Source: CAVZTX01 sp963778375
Lineage (GTDB): Bacteria > Chloroflexota > Ktedonobacteria > Ktedonobacterales > Ktedonobacteraceae
Direction of reading: 5' to 3'
Assembly: GCA_963778375.1 (NCBI GenBank)
Contig: CAVZTX010000038.1
Location: 186,001-250,000 of the forward strand
Length of the DNA: 64,000 nt
The notes under the pieces were generated by a model. It made no database searches, was not told the DNA's origin, and worked only from the letters and a program-made list of their open reading frames with translations. The translations under genes and the position numbers were made by a program. This document shows, piece by piece, positions 17,429 through 25,137 of this stretch (position 1 is its first letter; every line of letters begins with the position of its first letter).

Positions 17429-18334
17429 GTGGAACATTTTATGACTTCTGAGGAAATTGCGGAGTTGCTACATGTTGATCCGGTAACGATCCGACGTCTG
17501 GTCAATAAAAGTGAGCTCTCTGCCTATCGTATTGGGGCCGATTACCGCTTTGCGCCATCAGATCTTCAGGATTACCTTCAACGGCAGCGCATTACTGCTC
17601 ATGCACAAAAAGAGTCGGGCAGTAGCCCGAACAATCCGCTTGATCATTTCACACAGTTGATAAAGAAGGTCATCCAGGGGAAACATACGACTCCATCGAC
17701 CCTTGTTAGTCGCTTCGACCTCTTCACGAAACGGGCGCGTCATGTGCTGGAGTTGGCACAGGAAGAAGCGCAACGCTTCCAGCACGACTATATCGGCACT
17801 GAGCATCTTCTTCTAGGACTGGTGCGCGAAGGGGAGGGCGTTGCCGCCCAGGTGCTCAGCAACCTGGGTATAGAAGTTGACCAGGTCCGTAATGCCGTTG
17901 ATGCGATCATTGGGCGTGGTGGGCGTGTTGTTCTCGGTGAACTTAGAATCACTCCACGTGCAAAAAAGGTGATTGAGCTTGCTCTGGATGAGGCACTTCG
18001 CCTCAATCATCGCTTTATTGGGACAGAGCACCTTCTCTTAGGTCTCATCCGCGAAGGTGATGGAATCGCGGCCGGCGTTTTAGAGAACTGTGGTCTTACA
18101 TTGGAACAGGTACGGACAGAAACGTTGCGGGTACTGCGCGAGCATCAAGAAGAAGAAGGGCCTTCCGCACCTGCCGTTCCACCGGTGCCATCAGAAGCAA
18201 CTACATTGCCTATTGAAGGGCCCGGGCTTACCTGCACATTCTGTGGGGCACGTTGTCCTGACTACTTTCGCTATTGTTTCAATTGTGGTCGAGTGTTGAT
18301 CTCTGAGGAGGCAAGCTATAGTGAGGAGGGATAG
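17429..18334 (+). CDS. HTH / tandem Clp-N / zinc-ribbon regulator
   Basis: 301 residues from a GTG after GAGAGGA (ATG 17441 is also possible). Residues 5-50 are a BldC/excisionase-type helix-turn-helix (MTSEEIAELLHVDPVTIRRL, then YRIGADYRF). Residues about 95-235 are two Clp N-terminal repeats, each with GTEHLLLGL and REGxGxAA. In ClpC this domain recruits adaptors and phosphoarginine proteins, but no AAA ATPase follows here. The C terminus has a zinc ribbon (CTFC, CFNC). A DNA-binding protein with a ClpC-like recognition domain is unusual, and the likely role is a regulator responding to protein partners. The TGGGTAATCTT boxes lie upstream of it and of two secreted-protein genes downstream. 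Confidence 0.85.
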   Translation: MEHFMTSEEIAELLHVDPVTIRRLVNKSELSAYRIGADYRFAPSDLQDYLQRQRITAHAQKESGSSPNNPLDHFTQLIKKVIQGKHTTPSTLVSRFDLFTKRARHVLELAQEEAQRFQHDYIGTEHLLLGLVREGEGVAAQVLSNLGIEVDQVRNAVDAIIGRGGRVVLGELRITPRAKKVIELALDEALRLNHRFIGTEHLLLGLIREGDGIAAGVLENCGLTLEQVRTETLRVLREHQEEEGPSAPAVPPVPSEATTLPIEGPGLTCTFCGARCPDYFRYCFNCGRVLISEEASYSEEG

Positions 18335-18390
18335 AACAGTTCCTTGGATAGGGAAAATTTCATGAAGATTTAACATACGTTATGGGCAAA

Positions 18391-18412
18391 TGGGTAATCT
18401 TGCACATGCATC
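18391..18412 (+). promoter_or_regulatory. TGGGTAATCTT box upstream of a secreted-protein gene
   Basis: TGGGTAATCTTGCACATGCA then TC, about 95-115 bp before the ATG at 18507. The distance and sequence match the box before the gene at 20271. Confidence 0.5.
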
Positions 18413-18506
18413 AGGATAGTTCCTCAAGGCATACTTCACACAGATGGTTTATGGATTGCCATCACCGACGAAACCAGTTGTTAGTTTTGTTTTGAGGAGG
18501 AAACTT

Positions 18507-19187
18507 ATGATGCGTCGTTTGGAATGGCACTGTCACTTGCTGCCATCTGCCGTGCTTGCCGCCGTCGTTGTACTTGTTCTTGTAGCGCTGACTGCCGCAC
18601 GTGTTCCCAGCATCCATGCACAATCCACGGTTCGGACTGCACCTGTGGCTTCTATTTCCCAGGGGCCATGTACAAAGGCAGTCTGCACGTTCCAATTGGG
18701 AGTGAATCCAGGCTTACTATCTGGCCCCTTCGCCTGTCCAGCTATCAAGGACGCGGAGGCCACTATCAAAATCACTAACAGATTTGTCAATGGAAAGCAA
18801 AACGATGTCATGACTTTGACGGCTAGTGGCTTGCCCAAGAACAGTGGCTTTGATATGTTCTTGGTTCAGAATTCGCCGCTAGATAGCGGGACGTTCTCCG
18901 GTTTCGGCTTTGGCTGGTATCAATCCGACGTAGAGAGCGACTCGCACGGCAATGCAACAGTTCAGGTTCAGGGCATTTTCGACAAAGAGACCTTCATCGA
19001 GAACCCAGCTTCCCCATTTACTCCGATCCATACCTTCAATGTGGGCTTCTGGTTCGACTCGCCAATTCACGAGCAGCAGGCGTGTGGCAATAAGACTGCG
19101 CCTAAAGCGACGCCATTTAATGGTGAACAGAATGCAGGATTATTGGCAATGATCACCAAAGGCGAGCCTTTGCAGTTTGTTCAGTAA
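18507..19187 (+). CDS. Secreted protein, distant member of the local paralogue family
   Basis: 226 residues. ATG 18507 follows AGGAGG at ideal spacing; a second ATG follows directly. The signal peptide has Arg, then LAAVVVLVLVALTAARVPSI and a likely AxA-type cleavage near IHAQ. The mature part has four cysteines, probably two disulfides. The C terminus has VGFWFDSP, then TPFNGEQNAGLLAM, aligning loosely with GMWFSSLQDA and TPFDGGNPPLHAGPQAM of the three genes at 20.3-22.6 kb. I take it as the outlying member of that family. The function is unknown; the beta-rich pattern suggests a sandwich domain. It is followed by a hairpin terminator. Confidence 0.75.
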   Translation: MMRRLEWHCHLLPSAVLAAVVVLVLVALTAARVPSIHAQSTVRTAPVASISQGPCTKAVCTFQLGVNPGLLSGPFACPAIKDAEATIKITNRFVNGKQNDVMTLTASGLPKNSGFDMFLVQNSPLDSGTFSGFGFGWYQSDVESDSHGNATVQVQGIFDKETFIENPASPFTPIHTFNVGFWFDSPIHEQQACGNKTAPKATPFNGEQNAGLLAMITKGEPLQFVQ

Positions 19188-19292
19188 CGCTAGAGGAGAA
19201 TGGTGAACTTGAGGTTCGAGAGCCTAATAAACTGAAGGCTGCCGGATAACCAGAGCATTACTCAATTGGTTGGCAGCCCGAAGTGCGGGATG

Positions 19293-19339
19293 CGGGCCAG
19301 GTATTTGCCGCTACATGAGCGTGGCAAATACCTGGCCCG
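19293..19339 (+). terminator. 17-bp stem hairpin after the secreted-protein gene
   Basis: CGGGCCAGGTATTTGCC (19293-19309) pairs perfectly with 19323-19339 across a 13-base loop, followed by ATTTGCT. It lies between two convergent genes and could serve both. The T-run is weak. Confidence 0.65.
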
Positions 19340-19382
19340 ATTTGCTACTGCCTCGTTTCCTCAGCGTGTTTGAGTAACAATC

Positions 19383-20006
19383 CTATTGCCAGGGCATCGT
19401 TGTGCCTGGCCCTTGATTTGTGGTGGAGACGGCTGGATGGACCTGGAATATGTAGGTCATGCCTTTTCCGAAGCGGATGCGGTCGTTGGGGTTGAGAATC
19501 CAGACTTTGTCTGGGTCCAGACGAGTGTCGTTGACAAAGGTGCCGTTCTTGCTGCTGAGATCATGTAGCATATAGTACTGACGAATATAGGCGATTTCGG
19601 CGTGGCGACGGGAGACAGTAGGATCATTAATAGATAGTTCGGCGCTCGGTTCGCGACCTATGGCGGTAACTCCTGTTTGATTGAGTTGTGTTGCTGCCCA
19701 TGCGGGTGCGAACTGTAGAAATTTTTCGCCGGTATCTTGTATATCTGGGCGACTTTGCATGGCAGCGGGAAAAATAGGGAGCAGGGTGGCGGTGTAAGAA
19801 TGCTGGTGATGAGCATTGATTCCTGGCTGCACGGATGGTTGCGGTGCCGATACTGACATGAGCGGCAAATTGTAAGGTTCTCTGTCGATACTCAAGATAA
19901 AGTGCCCTGTCCTTTCATTCCGATGTTTTCTGAACTTGGTCAGGTGGGAACCTACGTCGGTTGGTTCACCCACTCTGCCTGTAATATGGGAAAGCTGTTC
20001 AGCCAT
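19383..20006 (-). CDS. FHA-domain protein
   Basis: 207 residues from ATG 20006, chosen over the upstream start because AGAGGA precedes it. The N-terminal half is low-complexity and polar. The C-terminal FHA domain (about 108-195) has IGREPSAELSIND, SRRHAE and LSSKNGTFVNDTRLDP, with the Arg, Ser-Arg-x-His and Asn residues that bind phosphothreonine. It closely resembles FHA domain 1 of the redox block (both end NGTFVNDTRLDP). A free FHA adaptor of this sort usually docks on kinase-modified partners. No active kinase gene is in the window. Confidence 0.85.
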   Translation of the reverse strand: MAEQLSHITGRVGEPTDVGSHLTKFRKHRNERTGHFILSIDREPYNLPLMSVSAPQPSVQPGINAHHQHSYTATLLPIFPAAMQSRPDIQDTGEKFLQFAPAWAATQLNQTGVTAIGREPSAELSINDPTVSRRHAEIAYIRQYYMLHDLSSKNGTFVNDTRLDPDKVWILNPNDRIRFGKGMTYIFQVHPAVSTTNQGPGTTMPWQ

Positions 20007-20145
20007 TAAATTCCTCTTAACTATGTGCACTTTCGTGTATCACGACATATCTCTATGCACCAGTTTAATGAGAACAGGGTAAGGATGCTATTAAAATGGG
20101 GGAGAAGGGTACGAATTACCCATTGCAGGTTAAGGTATAGAGAAA

Positions 20146-20167
20146 TGGGTAATGTTGCACATGTCTA
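20146..20167 (+). promoter_or_regulatory. TGGGTAAT(G)TT box upstream of the secreted paralogue operon
   Basis: TGGGTAATGTTGCACATG then TCTA, about 105-125 bp before ATG 20271. An inverted half copy, ATTACCCAT, lies at 20116-20124, giving a possible two-site operator. Confidence 0.5.
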
Positions 20168-20270
20168 AAAGATGAGTAGCTTGTATTCTTGAAGTAGTGA
20201 GAATAGATAACCGGAGATTCCATTGTTCATGGTTTCGTCCGGTCAGTTCCTTGAAAGGAAAGGAGCCACG

Positions 20271-20990
20271 ATGATACGGATTACCATTTCGCGGCGTTCC
20301 GCGATTATTGGCTTACTGCTGCTTGCAATGCTAATCGCCGGTACACTGCTCGCACGCACGAGTGGAGCGAGTTCAGGTGCGGACGCTGGGCGGCTGATTC
20401 GCAATGCGAGCTTTCAGCCTTTGACTTTGAGGCAGATGGTCCAGGCCCATCAATTGGCATCGACGGTGCAGGTGCTTTCCTCGCAGCCACCGAGCGTGAT
20501 TATTCAGTTTCCGCTGTTTCCCAGCGGGGTGAAGGCGGCATTTCCACAGGCAACGGGGGTTGTGACGATTGTCGAGGGGAATCCAGCAGTGAGCCTGTTC
20601 GATTCGGTGACGGTGGATGTTTCGCATATGCCGCCGGATACGACGTTCACGATTTTCTTTATCGAGCTGGCAAATAAGCCATTTGGACATGTGGAGTACG
20701 TGGCAGATTTGCATACGCGGGATGACGGTTCGGGTGAGTCTTCGTTTCAGGCGATTACATTAGTAGCGTTCGCGGAAGATGTACGCACGCCAGTTACATC
20801 ACAGGATCAGAGTGGCGAGGCTTCTGGTATACAGTTGGAGCATCTGGGAATGTGGTTCTCGTCGTTGCAAGATGCACAGAGGATATTGAAGAATAATTCG
20901 CTGACAGGTACCCCATTTGATGGCGGTAATCCGCCGCTGCATGCAGGTCCTCAGGCGTTGACAGATGGGCAGACAACTCCGGTGTTTTAG
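20271..20990 (+). CDS. Secreted protein, paralogue 1 of 3
   Basis: 239 residues from ATG 20271 (AAAGGAG upstream); the longer frame from 20224 has no ribosome site. Signal peptide RRSAIIGLLLLAMLIAGTLL. Mature landmarks shared with the two following genes are ASTVQVL, QFPLFPSGVK, FPQATGVVTIV, MPPDTTFTIFFIELA, KPFGHVEYV, GIQLEHLGMWF and HAGPQALTDGQTTPVF. There are no cysteines in the mature part and no enzyme motif. The three genes are tandem on one strand (41 and 17 bp gaps) and share a terminator at 22674. The role is unknown; an extracellular beta-sandwich binding protein is a guess. Confidence 0.8.
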   Translation: MIRITISRRSAIIGLLLLAMLIAGTLLARTSGASSGADAGRLIRNASFQPLTLRQMVQAHQLASTVQVLSSQPPSVIIQFPLFPSGVKAAFPQATGVVTIVEGNPAVSLFDSVTVDVSHMPPDTTFTIFFIELANKPFGHVEYVADLHTRDDGSGESSFQAITLVAFAEDVRTPVTSQDQSGEASGIQLEHLGMWFSSLQDAQRILKNNSLTGTPFDGGNPPLHAGPQALTDGQTTPVF

Positions 20991-21031
20991 TACTGACCAT
21001 CGGTTCGTCCGATTAAGAAGGGAGGATAGCG

Positions 21032-21787
21032 ATGCAATTTCTGCAGTTGATGCGCAGAATGTACAAAATGGGCAGGGTACCTCTGAGTGGTTCGTTGTGG
21101 CTGGTGTTGTTATTGATGATGGCATTGCAGGCGGGCGGTGCTACGGCGGCTCCATTGAAGTCGAATACGTCCCGTGTTTGGGCATCTAGTACGATTCCGT
21201 TCAATGCGAATGCAGAACACCTGCGCGAGATGGTACGCGCAGGTCAACTGGCATCGACGGTGCAGGTGCTGGATTCTTTGGCACCGACGACGATTGAGCA
21301 GTTTGCGCTGGTGCCGAGCGGGATCAAGGTGAAGTTTCCACAGGCGACGGGGTTAGTGACGATTGTGCGAGGCAATCGTGATAACGCTATCGCTGATACC
21401 GTTACAGTGGATGTGCAGAATATGCCGCCGAATATCACATTCACGATGTTCTTTATCCAGTTTGCCAGCAAGCCCTTTGGGAATGTGGAGTACGTAGCGG
21501 ACCTGACAACACGAGGCGATGGCAGCGGTGAGACGATTTTCCAGAAGATAGCGTTTGTGGCTTTCGCTATGGATGCACGCAATCCTGGTTCGTCGGTAGA
21601 GAAAACGGAGGGATTGGCATCAGGAATACAACTTGAGCATATGGGGATGTGGTTCTCCTCGCTCCAGGATGCACAAAGGGTGCTGAATGATGATACCTTG
21701 CAAGGAACGATTTTCGATGGTGGCAATCCACCGTTGCATGCGGGTCCACAGGCGATGACCGATGGGCAAACGGCTCCGGTGTTTTAG
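21032..21787 (+). CDS. Secreted protein, paralogue 2 of 3
   Basis: 251 residues from ATG 21032 after GGGAGG. The signal peptide (LWLVLLLMMALQAGGATAAP) has an ATAA-P cleavage candidate. It is the closest relative of paralogue 1: ASTVQVL, FPQATGLVTIV, MPPNITFTMFFIQFASKPFG, GIQLEHMGMWFSSLQDAQRV, TIFDGGNPPLHAGPQAMTDG. The duplication looks fairly recent. It is the middle gene of the tandem set. Confidence 0.8.
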   Translation: MQFLQLMRRMYKMGRVPLSGSLWLVLLLMMALQAGGATAAPLKSNTSRVWASSTIPFNANAEHLREMVRAGQLASTVQVLDSLAPTTIEQFALVPSGIKVKFPQATGLVTIVRGNRDNAIADTVTVDVQNMPPNITFTMFFIQFASKPFGNVEYVADLTTRGDGSGETIFQKIAFVAFAMDARNPGSSVEKTEGLASGIQLEHMGMWFSSLQDAQRVLNDDTLQGTIFDGGNPPLHAGPQAMTDGQTAPVF

Positions 21788-21804
21788 GAGTAGGAGGAAA
21801 AGAG

Positions 21805-22644
21805 ATGTTTACAGGTTTAGGGCATGCAAGGAGCGAGAGCCATCTGGATGCATTTCGCTCAGAGGCCACACTCCATCCGCAGGCGAAAAGAGCCGATACA
21901 TTGGCGGTGGGCGCGATATATCGGCTCCTACAGGGGGTTGTGTTGGTTGTGTTGGTGTTGCTGAGTCTGTTTGTGGCGGCTTGTGAGAATGCGCCGAGTA
22001 CGCCGCAGGGGAAGGGGAATGGGACGACGACAACGACGGGAGGTGGATCGGGCTTTCCGACTACGGCGCTGCAGTTGCGCAAGCCGAGTTTTGGCAGTGG
22101 GGAACAGATTGCGCCGACGGTGAAGGTGCTTGCTTCTGCCGATCCTACTTTGATTGTGCAGTTTCCGCTGGTGCCTAGCGGCATCAAGGTGCCTTTCCCG
22201 AATGCGAGTGGGGTGGTGACGGTGTTACAGAATCCACAGACCAATGATTTTGATACGTTGATCGTTGATGTACAAAAGATGCCGCCGAACGTGAAGTTTA
22301 CGGTTTTCATGACGGAACTTTCTGCTAAGCCGTTTGGGCACGCGGAGTATGTGGGAGATGTGATTACACGCGGCGATGGGACTGGGGAATCGATTTTTCA
22401 CTTGATTGTTTTTGTAGCTTTTGCTGCCGATGCGCGCAATGCAAAAGTGACGTCGGCTGATCAAACGGGTAGTGCTTCGGGTGTACAGTTGGAGCATTTG
22501 GGAATGTGGTTTGATGGGGTGGATAATGCGCGACGTGTGCTAAATAATCCGAGTATTCCTGGTACGCCTTTCGATGGTGGTGGTGGGGTAGATCACGCGG
22601 GTCCACAGGCGATGACTGATGGGCAAACACTGCCGGTGATATAG
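21805..22644 (+). CDS. Lipoprotein, paralogue 3 of 3, with repeat-derived leader
   Basis: 279 residues from ATG 21805 after AGGAGG. Unlike its two siblings it has a lipobox: LVLLSLFVAAC, so Cys60 or so would be lipid-modified. Before it lies an atypically long charged stretch, part of which (ADTLAVGAIYRLLQ) is encoded by a repeat element at 21891-21934. A Gly/Thr-rich linker follows the Cys. The conserved domain has KVLASADPTLIVQFPLVPSG, MPPNVKFTVFM, KPFGHAEYV, GVQLEHLGMWF and HAGPQAMTDGQTLPVI. It is the last gene of the tandem set. Confidence 0.8.
   Translation: MFTGLGHARSESHLDAFRSEATLHPQAKRADTLAVGAIYRLLQGVVLVVLVLLSLFVAACENAPSTPQGKGNGTTTTTGGGSGFPTTALQLRKPSFGSGEQIAPTVKVLASADPTLIVQFPLVPSGIKVPFPNASGVVTVLQNPQTNDFDTLIVDVQKMPPNVKFTVFMTELSAKPFGHAEYVGDVITRGDGTGESIFHLIVFVAFAADARNAKVTSADQTGSASGVQLEHLGMWFDGVDNARRVLNNPSIPGTPFDGGGGVDHAGPQAMTDGQTLPVI
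21891..21934. repeat. CCCCTACG-family repeat in the lipoprotein leader
   Basis: AGCCGATACATTGGCGGTGG then GCGCGATATATCGGCTCCTACAG. It is read in frame as ADTLAVGAIYRLLQ immediately before the hydrophobic signal core. Confidence 0.7.
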
Positions 22645-22673
22645 ATAGGACGAGCAGGCACAACCACACATAG

Positions 22674-22704
22674 CCGGGTTCCTTATGGAACCCGGTTTCT
22701 TTTT
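22674..22704 (+). terminator. Rho-independent terminator after the paralogue set
   Basis: CCGGGTTCC (22674-22682), TTAT loop, GGAACCCGG (22687-22695), then TTTCTTTTT. It is 30 bp after the last stop codon. Confidence 0.9.
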
Positions 22705-22782
22705 ATGCTCAACGTATACAACCCCTTGCTCATCTTTGTAGTATAATCGATGCGACACTTGATGAGAAAGGAGAAGCAAGCT

Positions 22783-23220
22783 ATGAATCACCTTAGCTTT
22801 AGTCCGATAGAGCGCGGGCTAGCATTGCTGGCTGGTATTTTCAATTTGCTGGTGGGATTGGGCTTTTTCTTTTTGCCAGAACTTAAGCTCGCTTTGTGGC
22901 CTACACCTGTACCGGAGACGCTAGCCCGTTTTATTGGGGCGATTATCCTTGGCAATAGCGTCGGAGCGATCTGGCTGGCGAGAGAAAAAGAATGGGCGCG
23001 AGTTCGCCCGCTGGCACTGGTAGCGGCGGTTTATGGGACGCTTGTCGCGGGAGGATTGCTCTATGAGCTTTTAGCGAAGAACGCTTCCCACACTTTCTGG
23101 CTTTACTTTTTGTTCGATATCCCGTTTCTAATTGTATTTTATGCTTTGTTCATTTATCATGATATTGCTCCACGTATGGGAAAGCAAAGAAAGTCTGGGG
23201 TAACGAGTCCCCAGGGTTAA
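22783..23220 (+). CDS. Small four-helix membrane protein of unknown function
   Basis: 145 residues from ATG 22783, with AAGGAG upstream and a TATAAT at 22742-22747 as a likely -10 box. Four hydrophobic segments are visible: LALLAGIFNLLVGLGFFFL, ARFIGAIILGNSVGAIWLA, LALVAAVYGTLVAGGLLYEL and FWLYFLFDIPFLIVFYALF. The C-terminal tail is basic. No family signature is recognised. The broken ATPase-LuxR gene follows after 9 bp. Confidence 0.7.
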   Translation: MNHLSFSPIERGLALLAGIFNLLVGLGFFFLPELKLALWPTPVPETLARFIGAIILGNSVGAIWLAREKEWARVRPLALVAAVYGTLVAGGLLYELLAKNASHTFWLYFLFDIPFLIVFYALFIYHDIAPRMGKQRKSGVTSPQG

Positions 23221-23591
23221 AGAAGAGTTATGCAGGCACCGTTTGCTGATCCACTTTCGGGGTTAGACGGACGCGATACAGTGGGTTCCTACACAGAGTT
23301 ACCGCTGATAGGGCGCGATACGGAGATGTATGTTATTTGCGCTCTGCTAGATACTGTTGTACTCAATCGGCCAACTGGGGCCAGGGCTTTGACAATTAGT
23401 GGCGATATTGGGGTGGGTAAGTCGCGGTTACTGGCGGAGATGTTTACAGAGGCTCGTAAACGTGGTTTTCGTGTGCTGGAGGGGCGCACCTATGAGTTGG
23501 GGTGTATGTTTCCTTATTTGCCTTTTATTGAGGCGCTGCGTCCTGTTTTGTCTTCGTCTCTGACGGAAGATTTGCGTCGATATATGGGATT

Positions 23592-23714
23592 GGAGGGCGA
23601 TAAATCTGACGGCTCTGGGGCGCGATTAAGCGTTGAAGAGCCCACTTCCCCCACCCCGGCGGGCGACCATAAAGGCCCTCCCCACACCACACTGCCGCCC
23701 TCGCCCCTACGGAC
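23592..23714. repeat. Cluster of CCCCTACG-family repeats in the broken regulator
   Basis: It contains GGAGGGCGATAAATCTGACG, GGGGCGCGATTAAGCG, GGCGACCATAAAGGCCCTCC and CGCCCCTACGG. It is read as a low-complexity Pro/Thr insert in the ATPase domain and is absent from the homologous protein at 4.4-7.5 kb. Confidence 0.65.
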
Positions 23715-24070
23715 GGTTGAGGAGATTTCGTTGATTGGTACACCATTGGTGGCTGCTTTGGCACGTTTGTTTCCCGATTTGCCGCAGATGCTGCAGGTTA
23801 CGATCTCACATGAGGTGCTTTCTCCTGATCAGGAGAAGTTTCGGCTGTTTGATGCAGTAGCGACGCTGCTTGGAACGTATGGCGATGGAGCAGCCCGTGC
23901 TGTTGGGTATCGATAACTTGCAATGGGCTGATAGCGCTAGCCTGGAACTTACGATGTATCTTACGGTGCGCTTGCATAGCAGCTCTGTCGCGCTGGTGGG
24001 GGTAACGCGCCCGCCTGGTACGCTTGCAGATTCCGTTGGAGCCGGTGGGGATATTGTGCCTAGTCCAACC

Positions 24071-24098
24071 GAGGGCGCGATAAATCGGTGCCCCTACA
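24071..24098. repeat. CCCCTACG-family repeat in the broken regulator
   Basis: GAGGGCGCGATAAATCGGTG then CCCCTACA. It lies in the third fragment, shortly before a frame change. Confidence 0.65.
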
Positions 24099-25089
24099 GT
24101 GGCAAGGGCATTGGGAGAGCTTATGCGCCAGGGCTTGCTGTTATTATTGCCACTTGGGCCGCTGAGTATGGAGGCTGCTGCACGGCACTTGCAGGCGCTT
24201 TTGCCCGGTACATTTTCCGAGCAGTCTGGCACAATCACTGTTGACGCGGGCTGAGGGCAATCCCTTCTTCCTGGAGGAGCTGGTGCGGATGCTGACGCTG
24301 AATGGGCAACTTGTGCTGCGTGATGGTGTCTGGAAGGAAATGCAGATTCTGGACGCGGCATTGCCGGAGAGTATTACGCTGGCAGTGGCGCAGCGCCTCG
24401 CAGGGCTGAGTTCAGCCTGTCGGGAACTGCTGCGCGTTGCTTCACTGTTCGGTCGCACGTTTCCACTGTCGGCATTGGTTGCGGTGATGGGACAAGATGA
24501 AGAGCAGGTGGAGGCGCTGATTGATGAGGCAACGCGTGCGGCGGTGATTGCAAAGGGGCTGCCTTTGATGCCTGAAGATGCCTCTACAGGGTATCTCGCC
24601 CTTACGTCTCCCACTTATATGTTTTGCCAGGGTATTGTGCAAGAGGCGCTGAGCGGCGAGGTTCCTGCTCACCGGGCGCGTTCGCTGCACGGGGCAATTG
24701 GGGCGGCATTGGAGGCCGAAATAAGTTTCAATAGTCCTGGCGGTGGGGCGATTGCGCACGCTGCTGAGTTGGCCCGCCATTACGCGTTGAGTGGCGAGAA
24801 ATCGGCGGCGTTGCGTTGGAGTTTGCTTGCGGGTGAGGATGCGGCACGCCAGCAGGCGCATCGCGAGGCTATTACGCATTTTCGCCTGGCGCTGAAATTG
24901 TTGGATGAGGGGATATATTTGAAAGCGGCTGATATGGCACGTGGGAGAAGTGCCACTACATTTCCCACGCCTGGGCGGATGCATATTTTGATTGGGGAGA
25001 GTTGGTTTAAGTTGGTGAGTTGGAGCAGGCGGCGAGGGCTTTTCAGCAGGCGATTGAGATGTTACGGCATGTAGGACGAGCGGGTGACG

Positions 25090-25137
25090 AGATCCTTCGC
25101 TTCGCTCAGGATGACAATGTTGCTGCAGGATGACAGT
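25090..25137. repeat. GATCCTTCGCTTCGCTCAGG-type repeat in the broken regulator
   Basis: GAGATCCTTCGCTTCGCTCA then GGATGACAATG, and a second half, GCAGGATGACAGTGG. Stops in all frames accumulate around it, so it marks one of the breaks. Confidence 0.7.
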
